Shown here one piece after another: positions 29,100 to 38,499 of a stretch of DNA of 64,000 nucleotides. Position 1 is the first letter of the stretch. Every line of letters starts with the position of its first letter. The notes beneath the pieces are model-generated. The model saw only the letters and a program-made list of their open reading frames with translations, was not told the DNA's origin and made no database searches. The position numbers were made by a program, and so were the translations under genes. Source of the DNA: Deltaproteobacteria bacterium (lineage in GTDB: Bacteria; Desulfobacterota; Binatia; UBA12015); contig JAJCZO010000416.1 of NCBI GenBank assembly GCA_029262355.1, positions 1 to 64,000 on the forward strand. Reading direction: 5' to 3'.

Positions 29100-29798
29100 A
29101 TGCGGGGAGCGATGGTACGACGTTCGAGAGATGGCGCGCCCGATGTGGCAGCCGACACGAACGTGAGTGGGGCTGGACCGGGCCAGATGATGCACGTCGA
29201 AGAGGAGGTCGTGCGGGACCTGCGCCACTCGGTCGGGAACCATTTCCACAAGCTCTACTACTGGGCCGATCGCATCGGCTCGGACGAAGGCGCTGCGGAC
29301 CGAACCGAGCTCGGCCAGGAGCTGAACGGTGCCCTCGAGCGCTTCCAGGCACTCCTCGAGTTGGGACTCCGCTACTTCGAGGCCGACAAGGCCTCTCCGA
29401 TGGAGATGTCGGCCGCCGATGTCGCGTCGGCGAGCGAATCGGTGCTGCGCACGGAGCTCCCGGCGGCCGAGATCACCGTCACGGTGGCAGACGCCGTCGT
29501 CGGCAAGAGGCTGCGCCTCGACCCGCAACGGTTCTCGTTGGCGCTTCGCCTAGTGGCCAAGCTGCTGGGCGGTGAGAAGCGCGAGGCGTTCACGTGCGAT
29601 TTTGCGGCGTGCGGTGATGAGGCCGCCGTCGACATCACGATCGAACCGATCGGCGGCGATGCGCCGCTGGAGACGCCCGTCATCGAGTGGGCGATCGCGC
29701 GGAAAGCGATCGTCATGCAAGGGGGCTCGCTGCGAGCGTCCGCCGCGCAGGGCGATACAATGCGTGGGTGCGTCGTGCGCCTGCCGCTTGGAAGGTAG
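29100..29798 (+). CDS. Histidine-kinase-like / ChpT-like histidine phosphotransferase candidate
   Basis: VVRDLRHSVGNHFHKLYYWADRIGSDEG.. (H-box-like helix) followed by an ATPase-fold-like half without an N-box Asn (LDPQRFSLALRLVAKLLGGEK); immediately precedes an NtrC-family regulator. Confidence 0.6.
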   Translation: MRGAMVRRSRDGAPDVAADTNVSGAGPGQMMHVEEEVVRDLRHSVGNHFHKLYYWADRIGSDEGAADRTELGQELNGALERFQALLELGLRYFEADKASPMEMSAADVASASESVLRTELPAAEITVTVADAVVGKRLRLDPQRFSLALRLVAKLLGGEKREAFTCDFAACGDEAAVDITIEPIGGDAPLETPVIEWAIARKAIVMQGGSLRASAAQGDTMRGCVVRLPLGR

Positions 29799-29810
29799 GA
29801 CCGGGGGAGC

Positions 29811-31250
29811 ATGGAGACGCGAATTCTGATCATCGACGATGACGCGTTCATCTGTCGACAACTCGAGGAGCTCTTCGGCGCGCAGAAGTATGTCGTCGAT
29901 AGCGCCACGACTGCCACCGACGCCTTCGAGTTCCTTGGCCAGCAAGACTACTCTCTTGCTCTCATCGACCTGAAGATCCCCGGTACGGATGGCCTGGGCC
30001 TGACCCGCGAGGTCCGTAGCCGGTGGCCGGATCTCGACGTGATCATGATCACGGGCTACGCGAGTATCAAAGGGGCCGTCGAGGCGATCAAGCAGGGGGC
30101 ATCGGACTACATCACCAAGCCCTTTCAGGACGAGGAGATCCTCCTCGCCACCGAGAAGGTACTCGAGAAGAGGCGGCTGCTCGACGAGATCAACTATCTC
30201 CGCGGACAGCTCGCAGACCGGTACTCGTTCGCGAACATGGTGTCGCGCAATCCGCGGATGCACGAGATCTTCTCCCAGATCGAGGTGCTCGCCTCGAGTG
30301 ATGCGACGACCCTGCTCACAGGAGAGTCCGGTACGGGCAAGGAACTCTGTGCGCGCGCCGTCCACTTCCAAGGCAAGCGCAAGGCGGGCAAGTTCGTGCC
30401 GATCAACTGCGCGGCCTTTCCGGAGAGTCTGCTCGAGAGCGAGCTCTTCGGGTACGAGCGTGGCGCGTTCACGGGGGCCGTTCACGACCGCATGGGAAAG
30501 ATCGAACTTTCGAACGGTGGCACGTTGTTCCTCGACGAAATCGAGTCGATCTCGCTCAATATGCAGCTCAAGCTGCTGCGTGTTCTCGAGGAGCGAGAGA
30601 TCGAGCGCCTCGGTGGCAACCGCCGCGTCAAGGTGAACATGCGGGTGATCGCCGCAACGAACGTGGATCTCGACGCGCTGGTCGCGAGTGGAGTGATGCG
30701 CGAGGATTTCTACTACCGCGTGAACGTGGTGCCGATCCGGATCCCGCCGTTGCGCGAGCGGATCGAAGACGTTCCGCTGTTGGTGGCGGAGTTCCTGAGG
30801 AACTCACAACTCGCCAAGGAGAAGAACATCAACCGTGTATCGAACAAGGCGCTGTCGCAGCTCATGGGCTACAGCTGGCCGGGCAACGTACGTGAGCTCG
30901 GAAACGTTCTCGAGCGCTCGATCCTAAAGACGAGCGGACCGATGATCCGCGACGTCGACATCCCCGGCGGGGAGCCGCGCCGCACCAACGAGGGTTCCCA
31001 GCGCCGTTCCTTCGATTACGAGATTCCGCTGAAGGAGTTCCTGCGTCGTGCCGAAAAGGACTATCTCGGGCACATTCTGAGGAAATACCGCGGGGGCATC
31101 AGCCACAGCGCCAAGCACGCCCTCGTGGACGCTGCGACGCTGCATCGGAAGATGAAATCCTACGGGATGAAGCGTGAGGAGTTCCGGACTCGGAACACCA
31201 AGGCCGATCAACCAATCTTCAACGTAAGCCCGCCGTCGACCTCGACCTGA
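29811..31250 (+). CDS. Sigma-54-dependent response regulator (REC-AAA-HTH, NtrC family)
   Basis: REC: ILIIDDDAFICRQLEELF..LALIDLKIPGTDGLGL; AAA: GESGTGKELCARAVHFQ, ELFGYERGAFTGAV, GTLFLDEIESISLNMQLKLLRVLEE; C-terminal HTH ISHSAKHALVDAATLHRKMKSYGM. Confidence 0.95.
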   Translation: METRILIIDDDAFICRQLEELFGAQKYVVDSATTATDAFEFLGQQDYSLALIDLKIPGTDGLGLTREVRSRWPDLDVIMITGYASIKGAVEAIKQGASDYITKPFQDEEILLATEKVLEKRRLLDEINYLRGQLADRYSFANMVSRNPRMHEIFSQIEVLASSDATTLLTGESGTGKELCARAVHFQGKRKAGKFVPINCAAFPESLLESELFGYERGAFTGAVHDRMGKIELSNGGTLFLDEIESISLNMQLKLLRVLEEREIERLGGNRRVKVNMRVIAATNVDLDALVASGVMREDFYYRVNVVPIRIPPLRERIEDVPLLVAEFLRNSQLAKEKNINRVSNKALSQLMGYSWPGNVRELGNVLERSILKTSGPMIRDVDIPGGEPRRTNEGSQRRSFDYEIPLKEFLRRAEKDYLGHILRKYRGGISHSAKHALVDAATLHRKMKSYGMKREEFRTRNTKADQPIFNVSPPSTST

Positions 31251-31303
31251 TCCGGTCGAACGCCTAAGGTGGGGAGCTGATACACAGCGTTGCGGGGGAG
31301 TTC

Positions 31304-31471
31304 ATGTCGGGTGAAGTCGACCAAGAGGAGGAGCAGGGGCTGCTTCAGTTCCTGTGGCGTCATAAAATCTGGTGGATCACACCAGCCGTGAGCGTACTGC
31401 TCATCACGGCGCTGCTGCTCTATTTCGGTCGATCCACGGCATCTTCGCCGTTCGTCTACACCCTTTTCTGA
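31304..31471 (+). CDS. DUF5989-like small membrane protein
   Basis: MSGEVDQEEEQGLLQFLWRHKIWWITPAVSVLLITALLLYFGRSTASSPFVYTLF*; pattern 'LwxF(L)..RK.WW..P....LL....L......S...PF(I/V)YTLF' is characteristic. Not in the supplied ORF track. Confidence 0.78.
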   Translation: MSGEVDQEEEQGLLQFLWRHKIWWITPAVSVLLITALLLYFGRSTASSPFVYTLF

Positions 31472-31490
31472 TCCAAGGAGACCAAGTTTC

Positions 31491-32420
31491 ATGAACCTCG
31501 TGACGGGCGGGGCCGGCTTTATCGGTTCACACATCGCTGCACAGCTTCTCGCCAATGGTGAGAAGGTTCGCATCCTCGACGATTTCTCTACGGGCAAGCA
31601 GAGCAATCTCGAGGCTTTCAAGGACGACGTCGAAGTCATCCGGGGGGATCTTCGAGACCCCGACGCGCTCGCCAGGGCGGTAGACGGATGCCAGTACGTG
31701 TACCAGCAGGCCGCTCTGCGTTCGGTCCCGCGGTCGATCGATGACCCGCGTGCCAACAACGACGTGAATGTCACCGGCATCTTGAACCTGCTGATCGCGT
31801 CGAAGACGGCGGGCGTCCAGAGGGTCGTCTACGCGTCGTCTTCGTCGGTCTACGGCGCTGATCCGACGCTCCCGAAGGTCGAGACGCAAACTCCGCAGCC
31901 GATCTCGCCGTACGCGGCTTCGAAGATCATGGGTGAGTACTACTGCCGGATCTACTCGAACCTCTACGACCTCGAGACGGTGTCGATGCGCTACTTCAAC
32001 GTGTTCGGTCCGCGTCAGGATCCGGAGTCGAAGTACGCAGCCGTCATCCCTCGCTTCATCGTGGCGGCGCTCGCAGACGAAGCTGCAGAGGTCCACGGGG
32101 ATGGAGAGCAGTCGCGTGACTTCACGTACATCGACAACGTGGTGTCGGCGAACCTGCTGGCAGCGAAGGCCCCGGGGGTTGCCGGCGAGCCCTTCAATAT
32201 TGCCTGTAACGAGCGCTACTCACTCCTCGACGTTCTGAGTGCGGTCGAGAAGGGGCTCGGGAAGACCGTGAAGCGCAACCACGAGCCGGATCGTGCGGGC
32301 GACGTGAAGCACACGTTGGCCGACATCTCGAAGGCCCGTGAGCTGTTGAAGTACGAACCTCTGGTGAACTTCGAAGATGGCATGAAGCGCACCGTCGAGT
32401 GGTTCGCGGCGAACGCCTGA
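31491..32420 (+). CDS. NAD-dependent epimerase (UDP-hexose 4-epimerase-like extended SDR)
   Basis: VTGGAGFIGSHIAAQLLANGEKVRILDDFSTGKQSNL, YASSSSVYG, SPYAASKIMGEYY, RYFNVFGPRQDPES. Confidence 0.92.
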   Translation: MNLVTGGAGFIGSHIAAQLLANGEKVRILDDFSTGKQSNLEAFKDDVEVIRGDLRDPDALARAVDGCQYVYQQAALRSVPRSIDDPRANNDVNVTGILNLLIASKTAGVQRVVYASSSSVYGADPTLPKVETQTPQPISPYAASKIMGEYYCRIYSNLYDLETVSMRYFNVFGPRQDPESKYAAVIPRFIVAALADEAAEVHGDGEQSRDFTYIDNVVSANLLAAKAPGVAGEPFNIACNERYSLLDVLSAVEKGLGKTVKRNHEPDRAGDVKHTLADISKARELLKYEPLVNFEDGMKRTVEWFAANA

Positions 32421-32483
32421 TTACGGCTGCGTCCGGTCGATCCGTCGCGTGACGCGATCGGCCGGGCCGCGGCGGCCACGCCG

Positions 32484-34388
32484 ATGATCGTGCACGACCG
32501 CGCTGGCGAGAGACCGCTCCGCGCGTTGGCTTTCGCTGCGATCCTCCTGTTCGCTGCCGCAGGCTGCGAACGGAGCGGCGGTGGGTTGCCCGGCAACCCG
32601 CGCGTCGTCGTCCTGGGATTCGACGGAATCGATCCCGAGTTGCTCGACCGCTTTCGCGCGGCTGGGCGACTTCCGAACATCGACGCGCTCGCCCGCGAAG
32701 GTGACGTTCGCACCTTGCAAACGACGACGCCGCCCTTGCCCCCGGTCGCGTGGAGTTCGTTTGCCACCGGACTTCCACCGGCGGACCACGGCGTGCTCGG
32801 ACTCGTCCGCCGTGATCCGGCCGATTACGAGATCCGCAGCGCAGCGCAGACGATCGACGGCCCCGAGTTCTTCTTGACGTTCGAGACCCGCGGCCCCACG
32901 GTCCGTTCGCTTCGCCGGGGTCGCACGTTCTGGAGCGTGGCGGATGCGGCGGGTCGGCGCGCGGTCGTGCTTCGCGTGCCATACGACTTCCCCCCGGCGC
33001 CGCTCGTGCGGGGACGTTCGCTCTCGGGGGAGGGGGTGCCCGACGTTCGGTTCCAGACCTCCGGTTACACTCAGATCGCGTCCGGCCCTACGGAGACGAC
33101 GAACCCAGGGGCGACTCAGCGGGTTCGGTGGGTCGGCCACCGGGGCACGGCGGAGGTGCCCGGCTTACGTACGGGCGGGGTGACGGCGCCGGCGATCGAG
33201 ATCGCGCTGTCTCGGGTTGGCGACGCCGTGCGGATCGAGATCGGAGAGGAGGCATCCGTTCTCGAACGCGGCGAGTGGAGCGAGCCCGTCGCGGTTCGCT
33301 TCGACCTCACGCCCTTCCGATCCATCTCGGCGAACGTCCGGTTCTACCTGCGCGAGCTCGAACCTCGTCTCGAGATTCTTCTCTCGGAGCCCAACATCGA
33401 CCCGCGCGATCCATGGATGCCTCTCTCGATGCCGCCGGATTTCGCGGGGCAGCTTTGGCACCAGATCGGTCCGTACGACACCTTGGGATGGGCGCAGCCG
33501 ACCGAGGCGTACGCGGATGGAATCCTCGATGAGGAAGCTTTCGCGACCCACGTGGCCACCTCGCTCTCCTGGTCCCGGCGGGCGACCCTGCACGAGATCG
33601 ATCAACGAGACGCCGATCTCGTGGTGTCGGTCTTTACGGAGACAGACCGGGTTTCGCACCTCTTCTATCGAGAGATGGGCGAGGGCATGATCGAAGACAT
33701 CTACCGCGCGATGGATCGGATCGTGGGTGACGTTCGAAGCCATCTCCCCGACCAAACGAAGCTGCTCGTGGTGTCTGCCTATGGGTTCGAGCCGTTCCAG
33801 CGTGTCGTTAGCCTCAACGCATGGCTCGAACGCGCAGGGCTCCAAGTCCGAAGCTCGGGCGCGGGCGACGGGCTCGCAACGGTGGATTGGGGCCGGACGC
33901 GCGCGTACGCGATCGGGGCAGGGCAGATTTACCTGAACCTCCGAGGTCGAGAGAGGGAGGGGGTCGTGGCGCCCGGGCCGGAGGCCGACGCCCTGCTGGT
34001 CGAGATCCAATCGACCCTTCTCGGCTTGCGCGATCCGGCCACGGACGTCTCTGTCGTCGCCGCTGCCGAGAGGGGCACGGCGCTGTTCGCGGGTCCGGCG
34101 GCACCGGACGCGCCCGACCTCCTGGTCTCGTTCGCGTCGGGGTATCGAAGCGCCTTCGCCGACGACTCCGGCGGCATCGCACCGCAGGTGATTGCCCCCA
34201 ATGTCAGCCGGTGGAGTGGGGGCCACGGCGGCGCCCTGGCGACCGATGTCCCGGGCGTTCTCTTGTCGAGCGAGGCGCTCCGCCCGGGAGAGGCATCGCT
34301 CCTCGATATCGCGCCGACCGTGTTGGAGTGGCTGGGCGTTCCCATCCCGCCCGAACTGCGCGGGCGAGCGCTTGGAGTGTCGAGATGA
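32484..34388 (+). CDS. Alkaline-phosphatase-superfamily (type I phosphodiesterase-like) lipoprotein
   Basis: Lipobox AAGC; VVVLGFDGIDPELLDRFRAAGRLPNIDALAREG..TTTPPLPPVAWSSFATGLPPADHGVLG; TETDRVSHLFYREMG; GGHGGALATDVPGVLL. Confidence 0.82.
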   Translation: MIVHDRAGERPLRALAFAAILLFAAAGCERSGGGLPGNPRVVVLGFDGIDPELLDRFRAAGRLPNIDALAREGDVRTLQTTTPPLPPVAWSSFATGLPPADHGVLGLVRRDPADYEIRSAAQTIDGPEFFLTFETRGPTVRSLRRGRTFWSVADAAGRRAVVLRVPYDFPPAPLVRGRSLSGEGVPDVRFQTSGYTQIASGPTETTNPGATQRVRWVGHRGTAEVPGLRTGGVTAPAIEIALSRVGDAVRIEIGEEASVLERGEWSEPVAVRFDLTPFRSISANVRFYLRELEPRLEILLSEPNIDPRDPWMPLSMPPDFAGQLWHQIGPYDTLGWAQPTEAYADGILDEEAFATHVATSLSWSRRATLHEIDQRDADLVVSVFTETDRVSHLFYREMGEGMIEDIYRAMDRIVGDVRSHLPDQTKLLVVSAYGFEPFQRVVSLNAWLERAGLQVRSSGAGDGLATVDWGRTRAYAIGAGQIYLNLRGREREGVVAPGPEADALLVEIQSTLLGLRDPATDVSVVAAAERGTALFAGPAAPDAPDLLVSFASGYRSAFADDSGGIAPQVIAPNVSRWSGGHGGALATDVPGVLLSSEALRPGEASLLDIAPTVLEWLGVPIPPELRGRALGVSR

Positions 34389-34430
34389 AGTCTGGCGCAA
34401 CTCTCGCTCGAATGTCATGACCCCTGGGCA

Positions 34431-35669
34431 GTGCAGACGTTCCGCTCCAACGGCCGAGTCGTGAAGAGATACCCGATACGATCTGGAGACCGGCTGCGGG
34501 CGGGGCTGGTCGCCGCGTGCGCGTTCCCCGCGCCGCGCGGCTCACAGGTGCTGGTCGACGAGATGGCCGAGGCCCTTGTCCGAGAGGGGGTAGACGCGCA
34601 CCTCATTGCGCCTCTAGATCCCCGCGCGCGGGAGCGCCCCTATCGTACACACGCGGTCGAGCCGGCGGTGCCGCGCGCGCGCGCCGGCGGTGTGACGGGC
34701 CTTCTTCGTCCGCTCGTCGATGCGACGCTCACCGCGCGTCTCGCGCAGACGGTCGAACGTGAAGGCCTTCAGGTTCTCCACGCGCACAACTACGAAGGGC
34801 TCGTCACCTCGCTCGCCGTGCGTGCGTTACGCGGCGTGCCGGTCGTCTATCACAGCCACAATGTCTTCGCGGACGAGCTGCCCACGTACGCCCCTCGCGC
34901 GCTGCGTGCGGCAGCACGCAGCTTCGGTGCGTGGTGTGACCGGACGTTCCCACGAATGGCGGACCGAGTGGTCACGCTGAGCGACGACGTCGCGGAGCAC
35001 CTGCAATCCCGGGGCGTCGAACCGCATCGCATCTGCGTGATTCCGCCCGGCCTCGACCCCACGCCGTTCGAGGAGCACCGCGCAACACTGCGGAAGCGAC
35101 GCGCCATTTTCACGGGCAACCTCGATGGCTATCAGAACCTGGAGTTGCTCCTGGCTGCGTGGCGGTTGGTCGAGAAGAACGATCCTTCGAGTGAGCTCGT
35201 GTTGGTGACGCATGTTCAGCGCGGTGGTGCCTCGCGTCGCTTGCGGCGCTCGAACTGGGGCGAGCGCGTGCGGGTGCAGATCGCAACCTCGCTCGATCAG
35301 GTTGCCCGTGAACTGGGGTCGGCGATGGTGGGCGTCTCGCCCCGGTCTTCCTGGTCGGGCTTTCCAATCAAGACGCTGAACTACATGGCGAGCGGAACTC
35401 CGACCATAGCGCTGGTTGCGTCCTCCAAGGGGGTGCGCCCGGGAGAGACCGGTTGGGTGGTCGAGCAGGAGACGCCCGAAGCTCTTGCAGCCGCGCTGGT
35501 CGGCGCACTTGCTTCACCGCGCGAATGCGCCCGCCGCGGGCGGGCCGGGTTGCAAGTCGTCCGCGAGCATCACTGTTGGAATGATCTGGCCCCTCTGATT
35601 GCCGATGTCGCGCGTGCTGCAATCGCCGATGGAGAGCAGGCTCCAGCCCGGGCGCGTCGCGTCGCGTGA
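34431..35669 (+). CDS. Glycosyltransferase family 4 protein
   Basis: PRGSQVLVDEMAEALVREGVDAHLIAP, VLHAHNYEGLVTSLAVRALRGVPVVYHSHNVFADELP, C-terminal sugar-nucleotide half SSWSGFPIKTLNYMASGTPTIAL. Confidence 0.85.
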   Translation: MQTFRSNGRVVKRYPIRSGDRLRAGLVAACAFPAPRGSQVLVDEMAEALVREGVDAHLIAPLDPRARERPYRTHAVEPAVPRARAGGVTGLLRPLVDATLTARLAQTVEREGLQVLHAHNYEGLVTSLAVRALRGVPVVYHSHNVFADELPTYAPRALRAAARSFGAWCDRTFPRMADRVVTLSDDVAEHLQSRGVEPHRICVIPPGLDPTPFEEHRATLRKRRAIFTGNLDGYQNLELLLAAWRLVEKNDPSSELVLVTHVQRGGASRRLRRSNWGERVRVQIATSLDQVARELGSAMVGVSPRSSWSGFPIKTLNYMASGTPTIALVASSKGVRPGETGWVVEQETPEALAAALVGALASPRECARRGRAGLQVVREHHCWNDLAPLIADVARAAIADGEQAPARARRVA

Positions 35670-35715
35670 TTTTGGGGCTTCCGGTGGGGAGCCGCCCGCG
35701 GTATGCAGGGCGGCG

Positions 35716-36027
35716 ATGCTGGACTCGGAGTTGAGACAGGAGACGGACGACGTCGTGCGCATGCACGGCGAGGTCCTTCGTCGGCTGGGGCAAGAGGGCA
35801 TCGGTGGGGTCGCCGAGCTGGCGGAACGCTTCGAGCAGGTCCGGCGCGCCACGCAGTCGCTTTCCGCCGACGAACTCACCGTGGCGGTGCAGCGCGTTTC
35901 GAGGCTTCTGGAGCGCCTGCGGGGCACCAGGGAACAGCTCCACGACCTCTCTGAGATGCTCAACGCGATGGGCACGGGAGGCCCTGGGTCCGATGCTTCG
36001 TCGGATCCCCAGGAAGCCCTGGATTGA
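35716..36027 (+). CDS. Small helical hypothetical protein
   Basis: MLDSELRQETDDVVRMHGEVLRRLGQEGIGGVAELAERFEQVRRATQSLSADELTVAVQRVSRLLERLRGTREQLHDLSEML; coiled-coil-like. Start uncertain. Confidence 0.55.
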   Translation: MLDSELRQETDDVVRMHGEVLRRLGQEGIGGVAELAERFEQVRRATQSLSADELTVAVQRVSRLLERLRGTREQLHDLSEMLNAMGTGGPGSDASSDPQEALD

Positions 36028-36058
36028 CTCTGCTTTTCGCCATTGGTAGCCAAAAACC

Positions 36059-36253
36059 ATGCATGTCGCCCATGATGCGACCGCCCTCGAGGCGTTCCTA
36101 TCCATCATGTTCCTGCCGGACAACATCCCCATCATCGGGATGCTGTTCCTGCTCTTCTGGTTCACGTACGTCGGATTCCGAGAAGCGCGCCGGAACGATG
36201 AATTCATCCGCCAGGGCCGCGAGGACGAGATCCTCCGCGACATGATGGAATAG
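36059..36253 (+). CDS. Small single-TM protein upstream of ferredoxin
   Basis: FLSIMFLPDNIPIIGMLFLLFWFTYVGFREARRNDEFIRQGREDEILRDMME; stop 6 nt before the ferredoxin ATG. Confidence 0.65.
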   Translation: MHVAHDATALEAFLSIMFLPDNIPIIGMLFLLFWFTYVGFREARRNDEFIRQGREDEILRDMME

Positions 36254-36259
36254 GCACGA

Positions 36260-36733
36260 ATGCCGTTTTTCATCATTGCCGAGAACTGCACCGGCTGCAG
36301 CGCGTGTGAGCAACGCTGTCCGACGCGGGCGATCTCGGGGGATCCGAAGAAGGCCTATTTCATCGAGTCGACGATGTGCATCGACTGTGGGGCCTGCGGC
36401 GTCATCTGTCCCGATGAGGCGATCCTCGACACCTACGGCAACATGACGTCGGTCTTGAAGAAGGCGGAGCGCCCCCTTGCGGTGGTCCATCCGGACAACT
36501 GCAACGGCTGCGGCGTCTGTATCGACGTTTGCCCGTTCGATTCGATTACCCCGTCGCCCGACAACGAGGCGGCCTACTTGGGGCTGGTCGAGGTGAACGA
36601 AAAGACCTGTGTCGGCTGCAAGCTGTGCGAGGAAGTGTGCGGCTGGGACGGCATCTACATCATGCCGCACGGAGCGCGTGAAGCCTTCCGCACCGCGCTC
36701 GGCTACGACGACACCGAAGAAGCCGGCGCCTGA
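36260..36733 (+). CDS. Ferredoxin with four [4Fe-4S]-type motifs
   Basis: CTGCSACEQRCP, CIDCGACGVICP, CNGCGVCIDVCP, CVGCKLCEEVCG. Confidence 0.88.
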   Translation: MPFFIIAENCTGCSACEQRCPTRAISGDPKKAYFIESTMCIDCGACGVICPDEAILDTYGNMTSVLKKAERPLAVVHPDNCNGCGVCIDVCPFDSITPSPDNEAAYLGLVEVNEKTCVGCKLCEEVCGWDGIYIMPHGAREAFRTALGYDDTEEAGA

Positions 36734-36831
36734 CCCGCGGGGTCGGACCGGCACCGGACGCCCCGGGCTAGAAACTCGTCAGGAGGCGACGGCGACGCAC
36801 TGCGTCCATGGCTCGCGCCGTAGCCGTGGCC

Positions 36832-37734
36832 CTAGATCAGTTTGTTCAGCGGATACTCGATGATCCCGAGTGCGCCCGCCTTGATCAGGAGCGGGATCAA
36901 GTCGCGCGCGGCCGGCTCGCTGATGACGGTCTCGACCGAGAACCATTCCTCGCCGCCCAGTTGCTCTGTCGGGTACAGATTGGAGACGGTTGGAGCGGTG
37001 AGACTCGGGAGCAGGGCGATTACCGCGCTCAATTGGTCCTTGCGCACGTTGAGCTTGATGCCGACCTGAGTCTGGGCCTCGAGTGCGCCCCGCAGGAGTA
37101 GAGAGATCTGCTCCAGCTTCTCGCGTCGCGCGGGGTCGGCCCACGCGCCGACGTTCGCGACCAGCTGGGGGTTGGATGGTAGTAAGTCCGCGACGATACG
37201 CAGCTTGTTCGCACGCAGCGTCGAACCTGTCTCGGTCACGTCGACGATGGCGTCGACCAGTCCTTCGGCGACCTTGGCTTCCGTCGCGCCCCAGGAGAAC
37301 TCGACGTCGACGGGGATGTTGCGGTCGGCGAAGTAGCTCTTCGTGACGTTCACGAGCTCGGTCGAGACCCGTTTGCCAGCGAGATCCTCTGGCTTCTGGA
37401 TCGGGGAGTCTCCTTTGACGACGAGGACCCAGCGGGTGCCTTGCAGACTCACCTTCGAGTAGACGAGGTCGCACAGAGTGTGGACCTCCGATCTGTTCTC
37501 GACGATCCAATCTTGACCGGTGACGCCGCCGTCGAGAGCCCCGCTCTCGATGTAGCGGGACATTTCCTGCGGCCGCATGAGAGAGCAGCGAATGTCGGGG
37601 TCGTCGATCGTCGGGAAGTAGCTGCGGCCACTCGTCTGGATTCGCCAGCCAGCCTTCGCGAACAACTCGATCGTGGGTTTCTCGAGGCTTCCCTTTGGGA
37701 TGCCCAGCTTCAGCGGTGCGTCGGAGCTGCTCAT
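36832..37734 (-). CDS. hisG: ATP phosphoribosyltransferase (long form)
   Basis: LGIPKGSLEKPTIELFAKAGW, SGALDGGVTGQDWIVEN, DAIVDVTETGSTLRANKLRIV; C-terminal regulatory-domain-like LNVRKDQLSAVIALLPSLTAPTVSNLY. Confidence 0.93.
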   Translation of the reverse strand: MSSSDAPLKLGIPKGSLEKPTIELFAKAGWRIQTSGRSYFPTIDDPDIRCSLMRPQEMSRYIESGALDGGVTGQDWIVENRSEVHTLCDLVYSKVSLQGTRWVLVVKGDSPIQKPEDLAGKRVSTELVNVTKSYFADRNIPVDVEFSWGATEAKVAEGLVDAIVDVTETGSTLRANKLRIVADLLPSNPQLVANVGAWADPARREKLEQISLLLRGALEAQTQVGIKLNVRKDQLSAVIALLPSLTAPTVSNLYPTEQLGGEEWFSVETVISEPAARDLIPLLIKAGALGIIEYPLNKLI

Positions 37735-37738
37735 GTCG

Positions 37739-38110
37739 CTACTTCTGATAGACGTCGTCTGGGTCGAAGACACGCTCGTCCTCGATCGCCCAGTCGTCGC
37801 CGTCGAGGCGGCGGTAGAAGCAGCTGCGATAGCCCTTGTGGCACGCGGCGCCGCCGATCTGGCGAACCTTCAGGACGATGGTGTCGCGGTCGCAGTCGAT
37901 GAGGATGTCGACGACCTCCTGCACGTTCCCGGATTCCTCGCCCTTGCGCCACAGCTTTTGGCGCGAGCGTGTCCAGTACGTGGCTCGTCGCGTCCGCAGA
38001 GTCTCCTGCCAGCTGTCCTCGTTCATGTAGGCGAGCATCAAGACCTCGCCGGTCTCGCAATCCTGCGCCACGGCGGGCAAGAGCCCCTTGCTGAAATCCG
38101 GACCTTCCAT
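37739..38110 (-). CDS. hisI: Phosphoribosyl-AMP cyclohydrolase
   Basis: [88 protein letters not shown]. Confidence 0.94.
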   Translation of the reverse strand: MEGPDFSKGLLPAVAQDCETGEVLMLAYMNEDSWQETLRTRRATYWTRSRQKLWRKGEESGNVQEVVDILIDCDRDTIVLKVRQIGGAACHKGYRSCFYRRLDGDDWAIEDERVFDPDDVYQK

Positions 38111-38142
38111 AACCAATTCTCCGCGCGACGGATGGGTGTCGC

Positions 38143-38436
38143 TCAGCGGTCCTCGCGCAGGATCGATTCGAGCTGACGGATTCGTTGCTGCATGAGCCGG
38201 TCCCGCATCACGAGGGCTTTCTCGTCCTCGGGTGTGAGCGCTATGGCTGCGTCCGCGTCGCAAGGCGGCACGAATCGCACCTCGGGCAGGGCCGGACCTG
38301 GCGGGATGTCTCGCCTTGCAGCACAGCCGGCCGTGGCTCCCACCACGAGGAGGCAGGCTACGGCGAGCGCACCGGCGGGGCGACGTCGCGACCCTCTCAC
38401 GGAACTTGGACTACCCGCGCCCAGCGGGAAACGCAA
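38143..38436 (-). CDS. Small lipoprotein-like hypothetical protein
   Basis: [21 protein letters not shown] lipobox-like; short C-terminal helix. Confidence 0.5.
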   Translation of the reverse strand: MRFPLGAGSPSSVRGSRRRPAGALAVACLLVVGATAGCAARRDIPPGPALPEVRFVPPCDADAAIALTPEDEKALVMRDRLMQQRIRQLESILREDR

Positions 38437-38499
38437 TCCTGGAGGCGTCCGGGCCTACGAGCGTGGAGATGCGGCCAGTGCGTTGGTAGAGATTCGGGT

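Noticed and set aside
34670-34690. CG-rich alternating run (gcgcgcgcgcgccgg)
   Set aside because: Within the GT4 coding frame and explained by Ala/Arg codons in high-GC DNA.
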